A stretch of 64,000 bases of DNA from Ligula intestinalis (lineage: Eukaryota > Platyhelminthes > Cestoda > Diphyllobothriidea > Diphyllobothriidae). The stretch covers positions 32,960,928 to 33,024,927 of the forward strand of contig JAYGXS010000005.1 of assembly GCA_036362985.1 (NCBI GenBank), written 5' to 3'. The position numbers were made by a program, and so were the translations under genes. The notes below the pieces were generated by a model. That model saw only the letters and a list, made by a program, of their open reading frames with translations. It searched no databases and was not told where the DNA came from. Numbering within the stretch: position 1 is the stretch's first letter; the number at the start of each line of letters is the position of its first letter. Positions 11,565-23,045 of this stretch are shown here, piece by piece.

Positions 11565-12503
11565 GACGTAGAGGAAACTGAATGCAAAAAAGAGTCAACA
11601 GTTAAAATTTGAAAATCGTAGGAAAATCGATAATCCGTGGCGTGGCGCTTACGCCAGTACCCTGTTGCAGTGTTTTTCATTCCGTTCGGATTGGTTCACG
11701 CCTCGCCCACTTCTGCTTGAGGCTTCGGTATGACGATGCCAACTCGGTGTGCCTGTTTATGCATTGTGCGTCTGAATGCATAGCTTCGAAAAATTCCCGG
11801 CCTTTCTTGTGTGGACGCAGTTCGTGCGTCGATGCATGAGACGACAACAGTCAAAGCAAAATCAAAAGGAACTAGGTTGTCCCGATCAGGCGCCCAATCC
11901 AAGAAGATGGCAAACGCTTCCATATATTAAGAGCGTGTCTGAACTTGTTGAAAGACACCTGAGGAAGCAGCAAATCCATGTGGCGCACAAACCGACGAAT
12001 ACTCTTCGAAATCAACTCGTACAACCCAAGGACAGGGTTGACTACTTGGACAGAAATGAAGTCATCTAAAAGATCCCTTGTGGCGGCTGCAACACAGTTT
12101 ATTGCGGACAGACAGGCAGATCAGCATCCACACGCTTACTCAAACATTAACGAGTGGTAAAGGGACGATATCACTTGCCTGAAGTCGCCATGCGCACATT
12201 GAAAACTGGGCACCAATTTGCATGGGACGAAACGTGCATTGTTGGTTCTTGCCCATACAAGAAAGGCCGCAGATTTCTCGAAGCTATGCATTCGGACGCA
12301 CAATGCATAAACAGGCACACCGAGTTGGCATCGTCATACCGAAGCCTCAAGCAGAAGTGGGCGAGGCGTGAACCAATCCGAATGGAATAAAAAACACTGC
12401 AAAAGGGTACTGGCGTAAGCGCCACGCCACGGCATTATCGATTTTCCTACGATTTTCAAATGTTAACTGTTAACTGTTTTTTGCATTCAGTTTCCTCTAC
12501 GTC
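11565..12503 (+). mobile_element. PLE fragment flanked by a ~250-bp inverted repeat
   Basis: The left arm (11565 to ~11814) is the inverted counterpart of the right arm (~12256 to 12503). The arms begin with GACGTAGAGGAAACTGAATG and its complement and share the CGTGGCGTGGCGCTTACGCC stretch. The right arm contains the carboxy end of the GIY-YIG frame plus tail, so the left arm is an inverted copy of the element's own 3' end. Partial inverted copies at the 5' side are known for Penelope elements. The insertion is absent from copy B. Confidence 0.75.
11938..12390 (+). pseudogene. PLE GIY-YIG endonuclease, carboxy-terminal part, with stops
   Basis: One frame runs from a LVERHLRK linker to WARREPIRME, broken by in-frame stops at about 12067 and 12154. 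Between the stops is PCGGCNTVYCGQTGRSAST, with the CGGC and Y-GQTGR pattern of Penelope GIY-YIG domains. After the second stop, MRTLKTGHQFAWDET and a CINRHTELASSYRSLKQKW end match the family's carboxy half. In PLEs this domain cleaves the target. The reverse transcriptase is missing here, so this is a 5'-truncated, inactive copy. Confidence 0.75.
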
Positions 12504-12535
12504 TGAAGACGAAGTGGGGTCTCCAGCTTCGAAAA
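12503..12535 (+). other. Hammerhead-like core in PLE tail (degenerate)
   Basis: CTGAAGA is followed by a hairpin (GAAG pairing with CTTC) and then GAAAA, the order of a hammerhead core (CUGANGA, stem II, GAAA). It lies directly after the PLE inverted-repeat arm. The seventh-position pattern and stem III are not canonical, so activity is doubtful. Confidence 0.4.
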
Positions 12536-13204
12536 TTTACCGAATGAACTATCGTTTCCAAAAGTGCCTATTCTACATAATTGTACTTCTTGGGATGCCG
12601 ATTTTTCATTTCATTTTTTTGCGTCCAGAAATTGACTCAAGTGTAATTAAGAAATAGCGCGTTATTTTTGGAAAAAGAAGAGCGAAATTAGTTGAAAAAA
12701 TTAAATTTTGCAAATCTGCTAAGTTTTGTGCCATAAAATTATGTAATAAACTTTTAAGGCTGTTACGTGCTATACTTCCAATTAAAAATGTACATTGTAT
12801 ATTTGAAGGGTTGCAGGCAACGAATGCGAATGAGGACTTTATAAGTATATAGTAACTAAACCGATTTTACAGTCCGCATAAAGATGAAGACAGTTAACAT
12901 GACACACATTTGAGTGAATTTTCCCGGGAAATTTCAAAACAGTTTTCTCTTAAATCACCGTTGATATTATTGCCATTGCTCAGCATTTTTAATGTAGAAC
13001 TGAGCATAGAAGTAACCAAATATACTGCAAATTTAGTAGATAGGCGTATACCCATGAGATACAGAGCACATCCGCCCTGGTTAAGGATGTTCAGTGTTTT
13101 CGGGATCCCCCGAGCCTTGCCACATGGCTAATTGTAATGTTACTTACTAAATTGCAGTAACATTTCTGTTATTTATAGGACACATTACCGTAAGACAGAG
13201 AATC

Positions 13205-13355
13205 CAGAATGGCCATTTCTGCCTCATTAGGCGTCGTCAGCTGGAGATACTCTACTCAAATGTAACAGCGCAAATTGCTGCCACTCTCGAGTTTTGAACC
13301 CGCGTCTCTCCGGTCAGAGGCGAACGCTCTAACCATCGGGGGATCGGGCTCGATA
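13205..13355 (-). repeat. tRNA-derived SINE, copy 3
   Basis: On the minus strand there is an A-box-like GATGGTTAGAGCGTTCG, then GCGGGTTCAAAACTC as B box at tRNA-like spacing, then an unrelated body ending in TAATGAGGCAGAAATGGCCA that matches the SINE-like units at 3.2 and 4.0 kb. The tRNA-like head is the best preserved of the three. A plain tRNA gene is excluded because the acceptor stem does not close. Confidence 0.65.
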
Positions 13356-13427
13356 TCTTGACTGTGCGTTGTGTACATCCTGTTAAAGGAAAAGGACGTT
13401 TCGCCTACGGTTTGGGGTGGAAGTCAC

Positions 13428-14165
13428 ATACAGTAGATTACATATCTGATGGGAGGTTGGAAATTGGGGAATTTTATACACATTTCTGGTTAGTCATTTA
13501 GTTCATTGAGTTGACTTGAGCACAAAATGATGTTTGCAAGAATTGAATTCCGTTCCGATCAGTATACTGGGAGAAAATATAGGCGAAATGGGTGAAATCC
13601 AGCGTTTGTTGATATCCGATAAATTCTCTACGTTATCAAACGTTGCGGAAAAGAACTTCTTGTTTGTGCATCTTGCACTATAAAAGAACATTTATGAAGA
13701 GTTGTAAATTTTAATTTATACCTGTTCACAAAACGGAAAATTTTGTTAAGTGCCCTTGAAATCGAGGTTAGCGTTCTCATGAGATAGCGCAGTATTTTGG
13801 AAAAAGAAAAGCGAAATTAGTTTAAAAAATTCTCTTTCGCCGATTTTCGCAGTCTTATGACATACAATTAAATAATAAACGTTTAGGGCTTTTACGTGCT
13901 ATACCCCAAATTAAAAATGTATATTGTATATTTGAAGGGTTACAGGCAAGGAATGAAAATGAGGACTTTATTAGTATGTAGTAACTAAACAGATTTTACA
14001 GTCAATAAAAAGTTGAAGACAATTAACATAACACATATTTGAGTGCGTTGTCGCGGGACATGGCGGTACAGTTTTCGCCAAATTCGCCGTTGATTTTATT
14101 GCCACTCCGCTCTGCATTTGTTAGTGTACAACTTAGCCTAGAAGTAGCCAAATATGCTAAAAACT
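13428..14165 (+). repeat. Unknown repeat, copy B (empty site)
   Basis: Co-linear with copy A but lacking both the TIR element and the PLE insertion. The uninterrupted GAATTCCG at about 13544-13551 corresponds to the 8-bp target of the TIR element in copy A. No conserved open frame is visible. Confidence 0.75.
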
Positions 14166-16619
14166 GTTCCGATTTCAATAAAAAAAGTTAGCTCTTTCAT
14201 TTATAACAGAAGATGTGTCCGTAATTTTTAGGGAAATCAATCAACTGGCCAAAATTTTCCATTCTGAGCTTGACTTAATCTTCAAGAAAATAAAGTGCGC
14301 AGACATCCGATGCCAATCTATATAACTAAAGCTGTATTTCAAGAAGTAACTTGTTAAAGAAAGTTTCTTAAGCAATCTTAAGCATATTCATTCGCGACTT
14401 TTGTTCTGGACCTTCATTTTTTCGGCAATGAGTTGACACGTTTGGGTGGTTCTGAAACCATGACCCACATAGGCAGCTGCATACGAAAGGATGTTTAAAA
14501 GCTCGTTATTTAGGTAAATGTTTTTAAGATATATCTTATTTTTAAGGTTTTGATAAGTACATAGAATGAACTTTTTTATTGTCAAGCGACTGAAGCCAGT
14601 GAAAATCGAAAAAAGTCTTAATTAGCATTTCAAGGAAGATCTGAATCCCTTCATAATCGAAATCTCAAAATAATTACCAAAAATGTGGCGGAAGGCAATT
14701 AATCTTAGTGTATAAAAATGTTACGTTTACAATTGCACCTGAAAATTTCATTCAAATCTATTAGTCACTGACCGGCATGCCGACACGTGAGCTTAAGAAG
14801 TATATTACCCCTGTGATCTCCCAATGGGTCATATCGAGTGAAAAAGTGGTTGCCTTAGTCCAACGTAAGTCAAGCGATGCATAAATGGAAGAAACAACTA
14901 ACAGTTCTCGTGAAAATGTGATAGAATACATATTCGAAATTTGGGCTGTTCGGTAACAGCTATACGTTACGTTGCATGTTATATAGAAGCATATGTATCC
15001 GAAAACTTTACAAAAGGAAAATTTCCCAACGTAATTTTACTTGTGCTGCTTTATTTACTTGGTGGTTTTGCATGAACGGGTCTCCTCTGCATGTTTAACT
15101 TGAGTTTACCTAGTACGCCCGATCTCCACTTTTTCGGAATTTTTCACTTTGCTAAAAAAGCTGGTATTTCTATAAAACTTTATATTACTTCATAAATCGC
15201 AATATGCCCTATTATGAAGAATGACCATTACTTTATAGCTGTAAGACTTTGGGGGCCGCAGCTTGGGCTGCGTTTGAGTAACAGGGAATTACTTGTAAAA
15301 ATCCTTCGATTTCATGAGTTAGGTAACCTACTGTATATTCCCCACCTCCCAGTCCCACCGCCACCCCTCCCTAGAATTTAGCGCGATAAGGTTGGCTTGT
15401 CCAAAACAACTGTTTATTATACACAACTAACTACTTATTGCGTTGTAGTAGACATTGTTCTGTTTTCTATTTCTAACAGGCAACGACCGCGGTCCGAGGA
15501 GTTGATAGCCCAACCGAAAAAACATGTCCACTGATCAGGGATAGCGTAGTCTAGTGCCGGACGAGTGGGTCTTGGAACTGATGCCATTTAAACTCTGTGG
15601 CCTGTTCGTTATAGAACTTGTGACTCACTTAGTGTCTTACTGGTTCCAGGATTAGAATGTTGAGTCAAAGCGTCTGAACAGGTAATCAAGGTTTCTAACC
15701 GATCACCTCCGCCTTTAATCTAACTGAAACACCGCATTGACACACGCTCGTTTCATCGGTTTAGCAAGTGTTTACGCTCACAACGAGCTTTTTCATGACG
15801 GTGATGTTAACATGTGTGGGCGTGCGCAAAAGTGTGATCGCATTGCACTCCTAGGTTCAACTTGTCTGCGTAGGTGCGCTGACACATCAGCATGCCATGT
15901 TGATCCAGCGAGGCATATGTTCCTAAGACACCTTTGCCGAGGGAGTGTTATTAACTCGAAAGAAAGTGCGAAGATCATTATTTTGGTTGCTGTTATTAGT
16001 AGTAGTAATAGTAGTAGTAGTGGAAGTACTAGTAGCAGTAATAGTAGTAGTATTGAGACGGAGATATCGTATGTAGCCTTGCCAGTGCGTCGTTGCAAAA
16101 CGGACACGCATATTTTACTTAAGCAGGTACGTTTCATCAACTCTAGCCCCATTTTAATGGTGATATTTATGGGTAAGATTAGGATCATTATTAGTTATTA
16201 TTTGTTACACGGTTCTTCTACCTAGGGCATGGGATGAGGGTTCTAAAAAGATATCAATGTAGAAGCAAGCCATTCCAGTCGAAATGAAGCCGCGTCAGCA
16301 ACGCAGCCATATGACATCAGCAGCACACTTTACGACGGTCCCTATTTTACTAGGTGGTGTTATGAGGGCATCCTAAAATTCTGATGGAAGAAGTATTATT
16401 ATCCCAGAAAAAGCTGAGCTTGTCGTCCCTGGTGTATCTGACCTACTTAGTCGGCTGAAGCTCGGCCAGAGAATCTCATTGACCCGGCTTACGAAGGCGA
16501 AAAAGCCAAGTAGGACAATTCAAGTGCGTACGGGACGCAAACAGTGAGACACATGGATGGGGTGACAAGATGTAGATGTGAATGCTAAAATGAGAGTTTC
16601 AGTGGCCTGTCCTTCTGGA
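14166..16619. other. Unannotated
   Basis: No gene recognised. The 162-codon frame at 15737-16225 (plus) runs through a degenerate AGT repeat (15995-16055) that supplies its serine tract and is mirrored by frames on the other strand, so I do not accept it as a gene. Confidence 0.4.
15995..16055 (+). repeat. Degenerate (AGT)n microsatellite
   Basis: Repeated AGTAGTAAT/AGTAGC triplets with several interruptions. Confidence 0.85.
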
Positions 16620-16985
16620 TTTATGCTCCTATCCATCATCAGAGACGGTGTAGTGACCCCTATCCGCGTGCAAGGCTCAACCTCTCGCGGCTGCTAGTAC
16701 GTGCGCGAGCACCAGTTTGCCTGCCTGTCTACCTCAGTCCAGCCTGGCCAATCATCTCCCCCCTGTGGCTGACTCCCAAATATGACCGCGCTCTCACACT
16801 TCGGATATCGCTCATCTCGGGTGCAGACTCATGCTCGTCCGATTGTCAACTTCCTCCAACTTATGCTTCACTATTTCTGTACAAAATACACTCTGCCTCC
16901 CATCTGGCGTCTCAATTCTTCTCTTCTCTTAAGGAACAGGACTTGAAGACCGCAGTGGCAAGGGCTGGGCCTAGTTACTTCAGTA
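16620..16985 (+). repeat. Dispersed repeat R1
   Basis: One of the longer R1 copies. It runs through GGCCAATCATCTCCCCCCTG, then CGCTCTCACACTTCGGATAT, then TTCCTCCAACTTATGCTTCA, and ends in AAGGAACAGGACTTGAAGAC. The same order recurs at 30.4 kb. Non-coding. Confidence 0.7.
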
Positions 16986-17250
16986 AGTATCACTCAGTAT
17001 ATTTGGAGTAAATGACCGAAGCTCTTAAAAACTCCATTGAAAAGGTAAAGGAATGCATAAATTTTTGTGAAGTATGCAAAAATTGTTACAGATCACTTTT
17101 GTTATGCAAAAGTGTATAAAAATATTTTGGAAATATGAATTGTTGAGAAGGCGAGGCGTTTACGGTGTGGCAGCGTACAAAAACTTCACTGTGTACCCAG
17201 TATTCGTCTGGACATCTTTAGTGTAAAATAAAAACTCTATTGAAATTAAA

Positions 17251-17632
17251 CTAGTAGTATGTTTGTTTGTAGTGCTGTTTGTAGTGTTCGTCGTCATTTA
17301 TGTTAGGTGGCTGTTGGGCTTTAACAGATAATAATCCAAACGTCTCTTGAAGACGTTCACAGTGCACAGTAGATTCTGGCAAGTAATTCCACTGTCGAAT
17401 GACCCTTTGCGAGAAGAAGGATGAACTTTGGTTTGTTCGGCTTAGTTCCTTCTTCAACTGGCAGTCATGTCTTCTGAGTTTCCTTCTTGGGGCCATTTGA
17501 AAGAAATCCTCCCATTTGACATCCATACCAGTTCCCCTTAGTAAGTGAAATGTTGTTTTAAGGTCCCCTCTGTCTTGTTTATAATGGAGGGGTTAGAGAT
17601 TTAAAGCAGTCAAACGCTGTTCATATGTGAAT
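17251..17632 (-). pseudogene. Carboxy-terminal end of a CR1/jockey-type LINE reverse transcriptase
   Basis: The minus-strand frame reads SFTYEQRLTALNL, an in-frame stop (17593-17595), then GDLKTTFHLLRG, then SRTNQSSSFFSQRVIRQWNYLP. That order (YEQRL, RRGDLI, RTN...FFSQRVI..WN.LP) is the usual carboxy end of CR1/jockey-like LINE proteins. The polymerase core is absent, so this is a heavily 5'-truncated insertion. It may belong to the same broad clade as the endonuclease relic at 6.1 kb, but the two do not overlap and cannot be compared. Confidence 0.75.
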
Positions 17633-19439
17633 GACAAGATCGAATTTGGCGGCATTTATACACAGGGTCCTACAGTGCTTATATGAGGTTTCAATGGCTA
17701 CCGAACCCTTCATTGACGATTGTTGGCCATGGTATGATAAAGGTTTGTGGTAGATAAGTATGTGGTAGAGCTTGGTTCAAATGCGAACGGTTATCACCTA
17801 TTGGTAGACCTAACGACTTGTACCTTCTCACTCTATCTATTGGCCTCAGTAAGCACGATTCCTGGAATTAGCACTTCTAGCATAGGCACGTACCTATAGC
17901 AGCAGCATCTTGGTCCGTGCAGCTCGATGGATCGAGTTGAGAGTGCGAAAACCAAGGCAAACGTAGCTTTGCTCAGGACCCCAAGCATGTACCTATCCGA
18001 AATAGTTAAACCCAAATTCACGTTCCTTGTTGAGACCAATAGGGTTTTGGGCCCTAGCGTTGACTAAGACAGCGTCACCGCTGAAAAATTGTGGCATCAG
18101 TGCTAGCACCAGTACTACTACACTTCTTGTTGAGCTTGAGGGAAGATGAACCCTGTGCTGACTTTAACCAACGTCATTTCAGGCTTACAACACAGTCTGA
18201 AATAGTACCAGCAAAAACATCACTCAACTGCACCCTAGTAGTAGTATTAGAAATAGCAGAAGTTTTAGTAGCATTACGAGCCTTGGCTTCTTAAAATCAG
18301 GCTAGACAACTACTACAGGTAAGTTAGGGTAGACAGGGCAGTAGTACCCGCGCAAAGTCTACTGTCACAAAAGATTAAGTTAGGCGGTTTTTTCTGGCTG
18401 CATCTGGAGAAAGCGGCTTACGCCTGATTCTTGCTCGGTCATCTCGATTTTGTCTTGTCACCGGTTTAAAGCGGCTAAAGGTTTAGAGTGGAGTAGATTA
18501 CGGCTCGTCTGCTTTCACTATACCTAGCCATAGTCACCGTCCTTATTCTCGGGCAAATGGTGGACATTACCGATTGCGGTGGTCAAACACATGCGTTCTC
18601 ACCCATGTTTTCTTGTTGCCTCCACTTCCATATATTAAACAGTAGCATAGCTATTAGCTATTGCTGAGCGATGACGGCAGTTTACGTTTTGACAACGGAC
18701 AGCCGGCCAAGCTCTCCGAACCTTCAGAGAAGGCATAAACGCTAAAATGATCTCTGGAAGTTATTTGATTCCTTATAACACCCAACGCGTTATCTTATCG
18801 TTTATACTTTGCCGTTAAAAATAAAGCCATCTATATGACACTTTAAATATTTGTCAACACCCTACTGTTTATTCTACAGCTGATTGTTCCCTTTCTGCTT
18901 CCACTAAATTTCTTGTTTTTTGTTTGAATTCGCACGTCTTGTTCCCGCGTAAACTGACTTTACATTGCTGCTTCTAAGCTTTGATACTTTCTTTGTAAGC
19001 GTACAATTTACATTTTTCTAATTCGCTCCAATTATAGAAGCGTGAAAATTGTCTCTTTACAGTAACTGATTCAGTTACAAAAGCACGGATTGAAACCAAT
19101 CCAATTAAACAGAACCAGGCGGGCCCTACGCACCTGGTTATAGGGTGCACAATCTTAGCAGACTGAATTTGCAAAACCAACTACCTATGGCAACCAAACG
19201 ATTTAAGTACGTCGGCCTCATGGGGTGTTAGACGGACCTGGCACACTGCATGGAACAGTAATTAGTTGTGTGGAATGGGGAGAGGAGACCGTAGGCGGAG
19301 CTCAGTTCCATCACTCCCCCCTTCCGCCATGGCGCCATTGCAAGGCAGGTTGTATGCTCCAACCGCTAACGCAGTTCTAATAAGATCACACTGCTTGTCT
19401 AGCTTACATCCTAGCCTTGGTGGATGATTTTCTAGAAGG
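17633..19439. other. Unannotated
   Basis: No gene or repeat supported. A GGTTCAAATGC word near 17775 resembles a B box but has no A box at the right distance. Confidence 0.35.
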
Positions 19440-19640
19440 CTTATTCGTCCTTGTCCATCTCCGGTCTTCTTGACACCGGAAACAGATGGGAGAGTAGAAA
19501 AGAGAGTGAGGTAGATGCAACGAAAGTCTACTCTCACCATATTCCAACGCAAGTCACTGTGCCTGCATCACCCTGCTGTGGAGCACACGGTGGAGCGTGT
19601 GGAAAGTGACGGTCGAAGTCTCGTGTACCCTATTGTCCAA
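19440..19640 (+). repeat. Dispersed repeat R2 (LINE 3'-tail-related)
   Basis: Shares TCCGGTCTTCTTGACACCGG, a GGGAGAG...AGTGAGGTAGA block and a GGAGCACACGGTGGAGCG block with the 3' end of the LINE copies at 39.8, 44.2 and 50.0 kb and with the R2 copy at 24.2 kb. No coding part is attached. Confidence 0.55.
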
Positions 19641-20004
19641 CTCTTAGCAGCCCCTCTAGCTTGCATTCAATTCCACTAATTGAACACCGTCCCTGTCTGC
19701 CTGTAATACAATTACATCTGGATGATCATGTCAACGCGTGGACACCGTTTGATGTGACGTGAACAGGGAATGCGTATTTTATTGATTACGCCGGAGGATT
19801 CGTTGAGGAGCTGAGGGTCAAAAAGCTGTGGACGATGGATATCCGTTCGAGCCCCCCCCCCTTCCCCCGCACGTCCGACACAGCATCTACCTTCGGAAAA
19901 AAGATACACTTTTTTCGACTGATTTTCAGGTATCATCTGGAGAAACCTGAAGCCATCAGCACTTTTTGCCAGCTGCCGTTGACACAGCATTGGCAGTGTC
20001 GACA

Positions 20005-20164
20005 AGAAGAAGAAGAAGAAGAAGAAGAAGAAGAAGAAGAAGAAGAAGAANNNNNNNNNNGAAGAAGAAGAAGAAGAAGAAGAAGAAGAAGAAGAAGAAG
20101 AAGAAGACGAAGAAGAAGAAGAAGAAGAAGAAGAAGAAGAAGAAGAAGAAAAAGAAGAAGAAGC
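20005..20164 (+). repeat. (GAA)n microsatellite with a 10-N assembly gap
   Basis: GAA repeats fill both sides of the Ns at 20051-20060. The true length is unknown. Long Lys, Glu and Arg frames predicted here are artefacts of the repeat. Confidence 0.95.
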
Positions 20165-20300
20165 TTTCCTTAAATCACAAGTCATGTAAGATTGAGTTGG
20201 TAAAAACAGCTTTTACTGCGTGAGAAGAGCTCTACAATAGGCGCTGCCGAGTTATCGCAAGCGCTGCATCCAAAGGCCCATTGAGTCCGTGAAAATGTGT
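20165..20300 (+). repeat. PLE-associated repeat R5, copy 1
   Basis: Contains TTAAATCACAAGTCATGTAA, then AGTTGGT..., CTTTTACTG and GGCGCTGCC. The same order recurs on the minus strand at 33.1-33.25 kb, where it also follows a TTC-rich PLE end. Non-coding. Confidence 0.6.
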
Positions 20301-20869
20301 CGGCTGCTGCGAAGCCCTGATTGCGGAGTTCGGCCTTAGCCAATCAGATGGCACGGTGCGCATCGATCGGTTCGAAGTAACGTGCGCCTCAAGAAACGAG
20401 TCGACCGAGAGCGTGGGAACGGTAGGACATTGCCGGCTTCTCGCAGCGATGGGCAAAGTGTGAAAGTGTGAAATGGTCTGTCATATGCGAGTACACAAAG
20501 ACTTGGCTAGCGAAGAGCATGTATAAGCCAACGCAGCAGCACATATTGCAGACTCCCACAAACTGCCGCTTAGCAGGAAGTGTTTCGGTCCCCGACCGCA
20601 GTTGAGAGTGAGTTTACGAAGCTCTATGGCCGTGTCAATGCTCAAACACGTAGTACAGTGTACCCGCCCCTACGCAAATATTTTGAAGCACGATCGGTTT
20701 TTCTCTTTATGAACTGCACAGCGGAAGGCCGGCTCCTGCCACAGCTGATTAAAACACTGCACTTTTGGCCGGCGTTTGCAAAAAATCAGGCCGAATTCCA
20801 TCCAGAGGACCGCGCTTAAACTCAATGCCAACGAAACCTCGATTCAGCGGATATTTTGAGGGATTAAAA

Positions 20870-21345
20870 AGGCTTTATTTATACCGACTTCGGCTTCTCC
20901 AAATGCTTCCGGTGGAAGATTATGATGCTTGTGTTGAAAGGTGTGAATTGCTCCGCTATCCTTACCAAAACTATCCTCGACTCATGGAAAACTTATTTAT
21001 CAGCGACGAGTCTGCTGTTTCTCACTCTGGCCATATAAACCGATATGACTGACGAATATTGGGAATTCGGATCATTGAAGGGTTTCCTGACCGATGAATC
21101 CGTCTAATGGAACCCCTTGAATGAGTTTTGCGCTCCCCTAACCTCAGTCCTTGTGACTTTTTTTATCAAAGGATACATCGAAAGCATGAGTTGTACTATG
21201 TAGGCATAGTCTGAGGCAATAATCTGCATACCCAAAAAAAGATCAGGAAAGAGATGCTATAAAGGTCGCGAAGACTTGCGTCCAAAGTTGCCCGAAAGCC
21301 GCATTAAAAAGGGAGGAGTTGACATGGAAGCAGCTAGTTCCTGAA
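20870..21345 (+). pseudogene. mariner/Tc1-like transposase relic
   Basis: A frame with RLLQMLPVEDYDACVERCELL leads into LFISDESAVSHSGHINRYD, resembling the SDEATFH..G.VNRHN segment of mariner-like DDE transposases. After stops and a large internal deletion, RSPNLSPCDFF matches the SPDL.PCDFF block that carries the second catalytic Asp. These proteins cut and paste DNA elements. This copy has lost the central catalytic part and cannot be functional. Terminal repeats were not found. Confidence 0.5.
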
Positions 21346-22019
21346 CATGAGCACAAGTCTGGCAAGTAAAACTGCACTAATACCTTACTTTAGGATAAAA
21401 TTGGAGAAATTCTTAGATTCTTGTGCAATCTCCAGGAGTTTATCAAGGGAAAGGGGACTTTTGGGGCAAACTGTATTGCTTACAAGCCTTCTTTTAACTG
21501 TCATTTCTATCGGGGCTACCTTTCAGGCTTGACGATACTGATCGATAAGTCACTCAACATAACCGCGTTTGTAGGATGTGTGCCTTCAAGGAAAATAATC
21601 GCATAATCTGTCATTGCTAGATGAAAACTGTTAGCCATTCCAATTTGTTGGGCACGGCTGCCGGCGCATTTTTCAAAACGCAAAATGAAAATTTCGAGGT
21701 GACCTTTCCTACTACCATTCCAAAAAGATGTTGTATGAATAAAAGAAGTATTTTCTTGCTCATATACAGGACCGCCCAAGCAGGAGGGTTTGCGTTAATT
21801 TGCGAATTTGATGCTTCCACATGGCTTGCTTCATGTTCTGACCAGTAGTAGTGAATCATTCTCACTCGAGCGCTCTGTGGACTGATGGCAACACTTCTGA
21901 AAGAGTGACGAGCAAAAGTACCTGCAAAGTCATCCTTGGCTGTCGATCCGATCCTTCCTGGCTAATCCTCTTCAAATCTGACTATCACATGATCTCGCTG
22001 GAGGCGCCCTAATGATTCT
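21346..22019. other. Unannotated
   Basis: No gene recognised. Frames under 90 codons overlap on both strands. Confidence 0.4.
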
Positions 22020-22175
22020 GCCCGCGTGATGCCGGACGCGCATTCGTACGATGGCCAACTTCTTCCAACCTAGTCTCCACAAGTTCTGTATATACTATTC
22101 CCTTCTCAACTGGTGTCACGCTTATTCTCTTCTCATAGAGAACCGGGCCTGAGCTTCGTTACGGCCAGGTTCTAT
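22020..22175 (+). repeat. Dispersed repeat R1 (partial)
   Basis: GATGGCCAACTTCTTCCAAC, a CTGTATATACTATTCCC box and AGAACCGGGCCTGAG give the R1 order. Confidence 0.55.
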
Positions 22176-22344
22176 TCCAAAAAAAACGTAAGCAACTGCG
22201 ATAGAGTCAGTTGTACAGTCCCTCCTAGTCCGTCGATGCAGTTGGATGCACGAAACTACCCAGTTGCAGGTATTCTGCCGCTGGCGAATGCCATCCAGGT
22301 CAATTTCAGTAGGCATGTCCGTGGTCATCGCAAGTACATGTAAG

Positions 22345-23045
22345 TCCTCTGAATGAAATTCCTCCTTATGCCTTTTGGCAAACCACTGCTTAATCATGTT
22401 TAAAACAGTATCGCTCTTGATAGGGAAGACCGGGCCTTCCCAGAGAGATGACAGTTCAAATGGGCTTTCACTTTGGCTTGGCGATATCTATTGATAAATT
22501 GCTCGGGCCACTCGGCTCTAAGATGTTCATCTCTTGGGCAGATTTTTTTCATCGATAGCCGCTGCTCGTCTAAACTGGTAAAAACCAGAGTTCCCTTGTT
22601 AAAAAGAAGTGAAACTTGGGGGAAGGGAGATCGAATGTACTGGCCTTTCTTACTGGCATTTGAATATGCGGACATTTGAAGGAAGCCAGTTTAATACCAA
22701 TGTATAAAAGTCTCCATAAAATACAGCTAAACAGGTTCTTTGGACTGCATCTTAAAATGGCTGCTTTAGTACACATTGTTCCTAACGCTAAGCATCCTCG
22801 CTCGAAATCTGCGGTCTAACGACAGCACATTCGAAAGAGTGTCAAGACTAAAAGCACCTGCACATTCAGCAGAATTCCCATCCACGGCTGTTTGTGCGGC
22901 CCAGCTGCACGCACGCACTTGTGCGCTGCGCTTGCTGGAAGAAGGTCCGCGCGTTGAATCATCCGCCCACATTCCCCCCCCCCCTAGCGCTGACGCACTG
23001 TGACTCTGGTCTCTTTGTGACTCACTAACTGTTGGTGACTAATGG
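22345..23045 (-). repeat. Unknown ~700-bp repeat R3, copy 1
   Basis: Read on the minus strand it matches 27.67-28.35 kb along its length. It starts at a GTTAGTGAGTCACAAAG word, passes a GTTAGGAACAATG word and ATGGAGACTTTTATACATTG, and ends near ATGATTAAGCAGTGGTTTGC. No open frame is conserved between the two copies. No terminal inverted repeats or target duplication were seen. Confidence 0.65.

Larger units (their letters stand above)
10685..13030 (+). repeat. Unknown repeat, copy A, carrying two nested insertions
   Basis: This segment is co-linear with copy B at 13.4-14.2 kb. Shared words include ACAGTAGATTACATAT at the left and GTATATTTGAAGGGTT near the right. Removing the TIR element and the PLE insertion leaves a sequence close to the length of copy B, apart from about 140 bp just after the PLE that does not align by eye. 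No conserved open frame was found, so the repeat's own nature is unknown. Confidence 0.75.

Noticed and set aside
13205..13355. Functional tRNA gene
   Set aside because: A and B boxes are present, but the stem does not close and an unrelated SINE body follows.
15737..16225. 162-codon frame with a Ser/Asn tract
   Set aside because: The tract is an AGT microsatellite, and the flanking residues match no family.
19712..20223. Long frames of poly-Ser, Phe, Glu, Arg and Lys on both strands
   Set aside because: They are translations of the (GAA)n microsatellite and its N gap.
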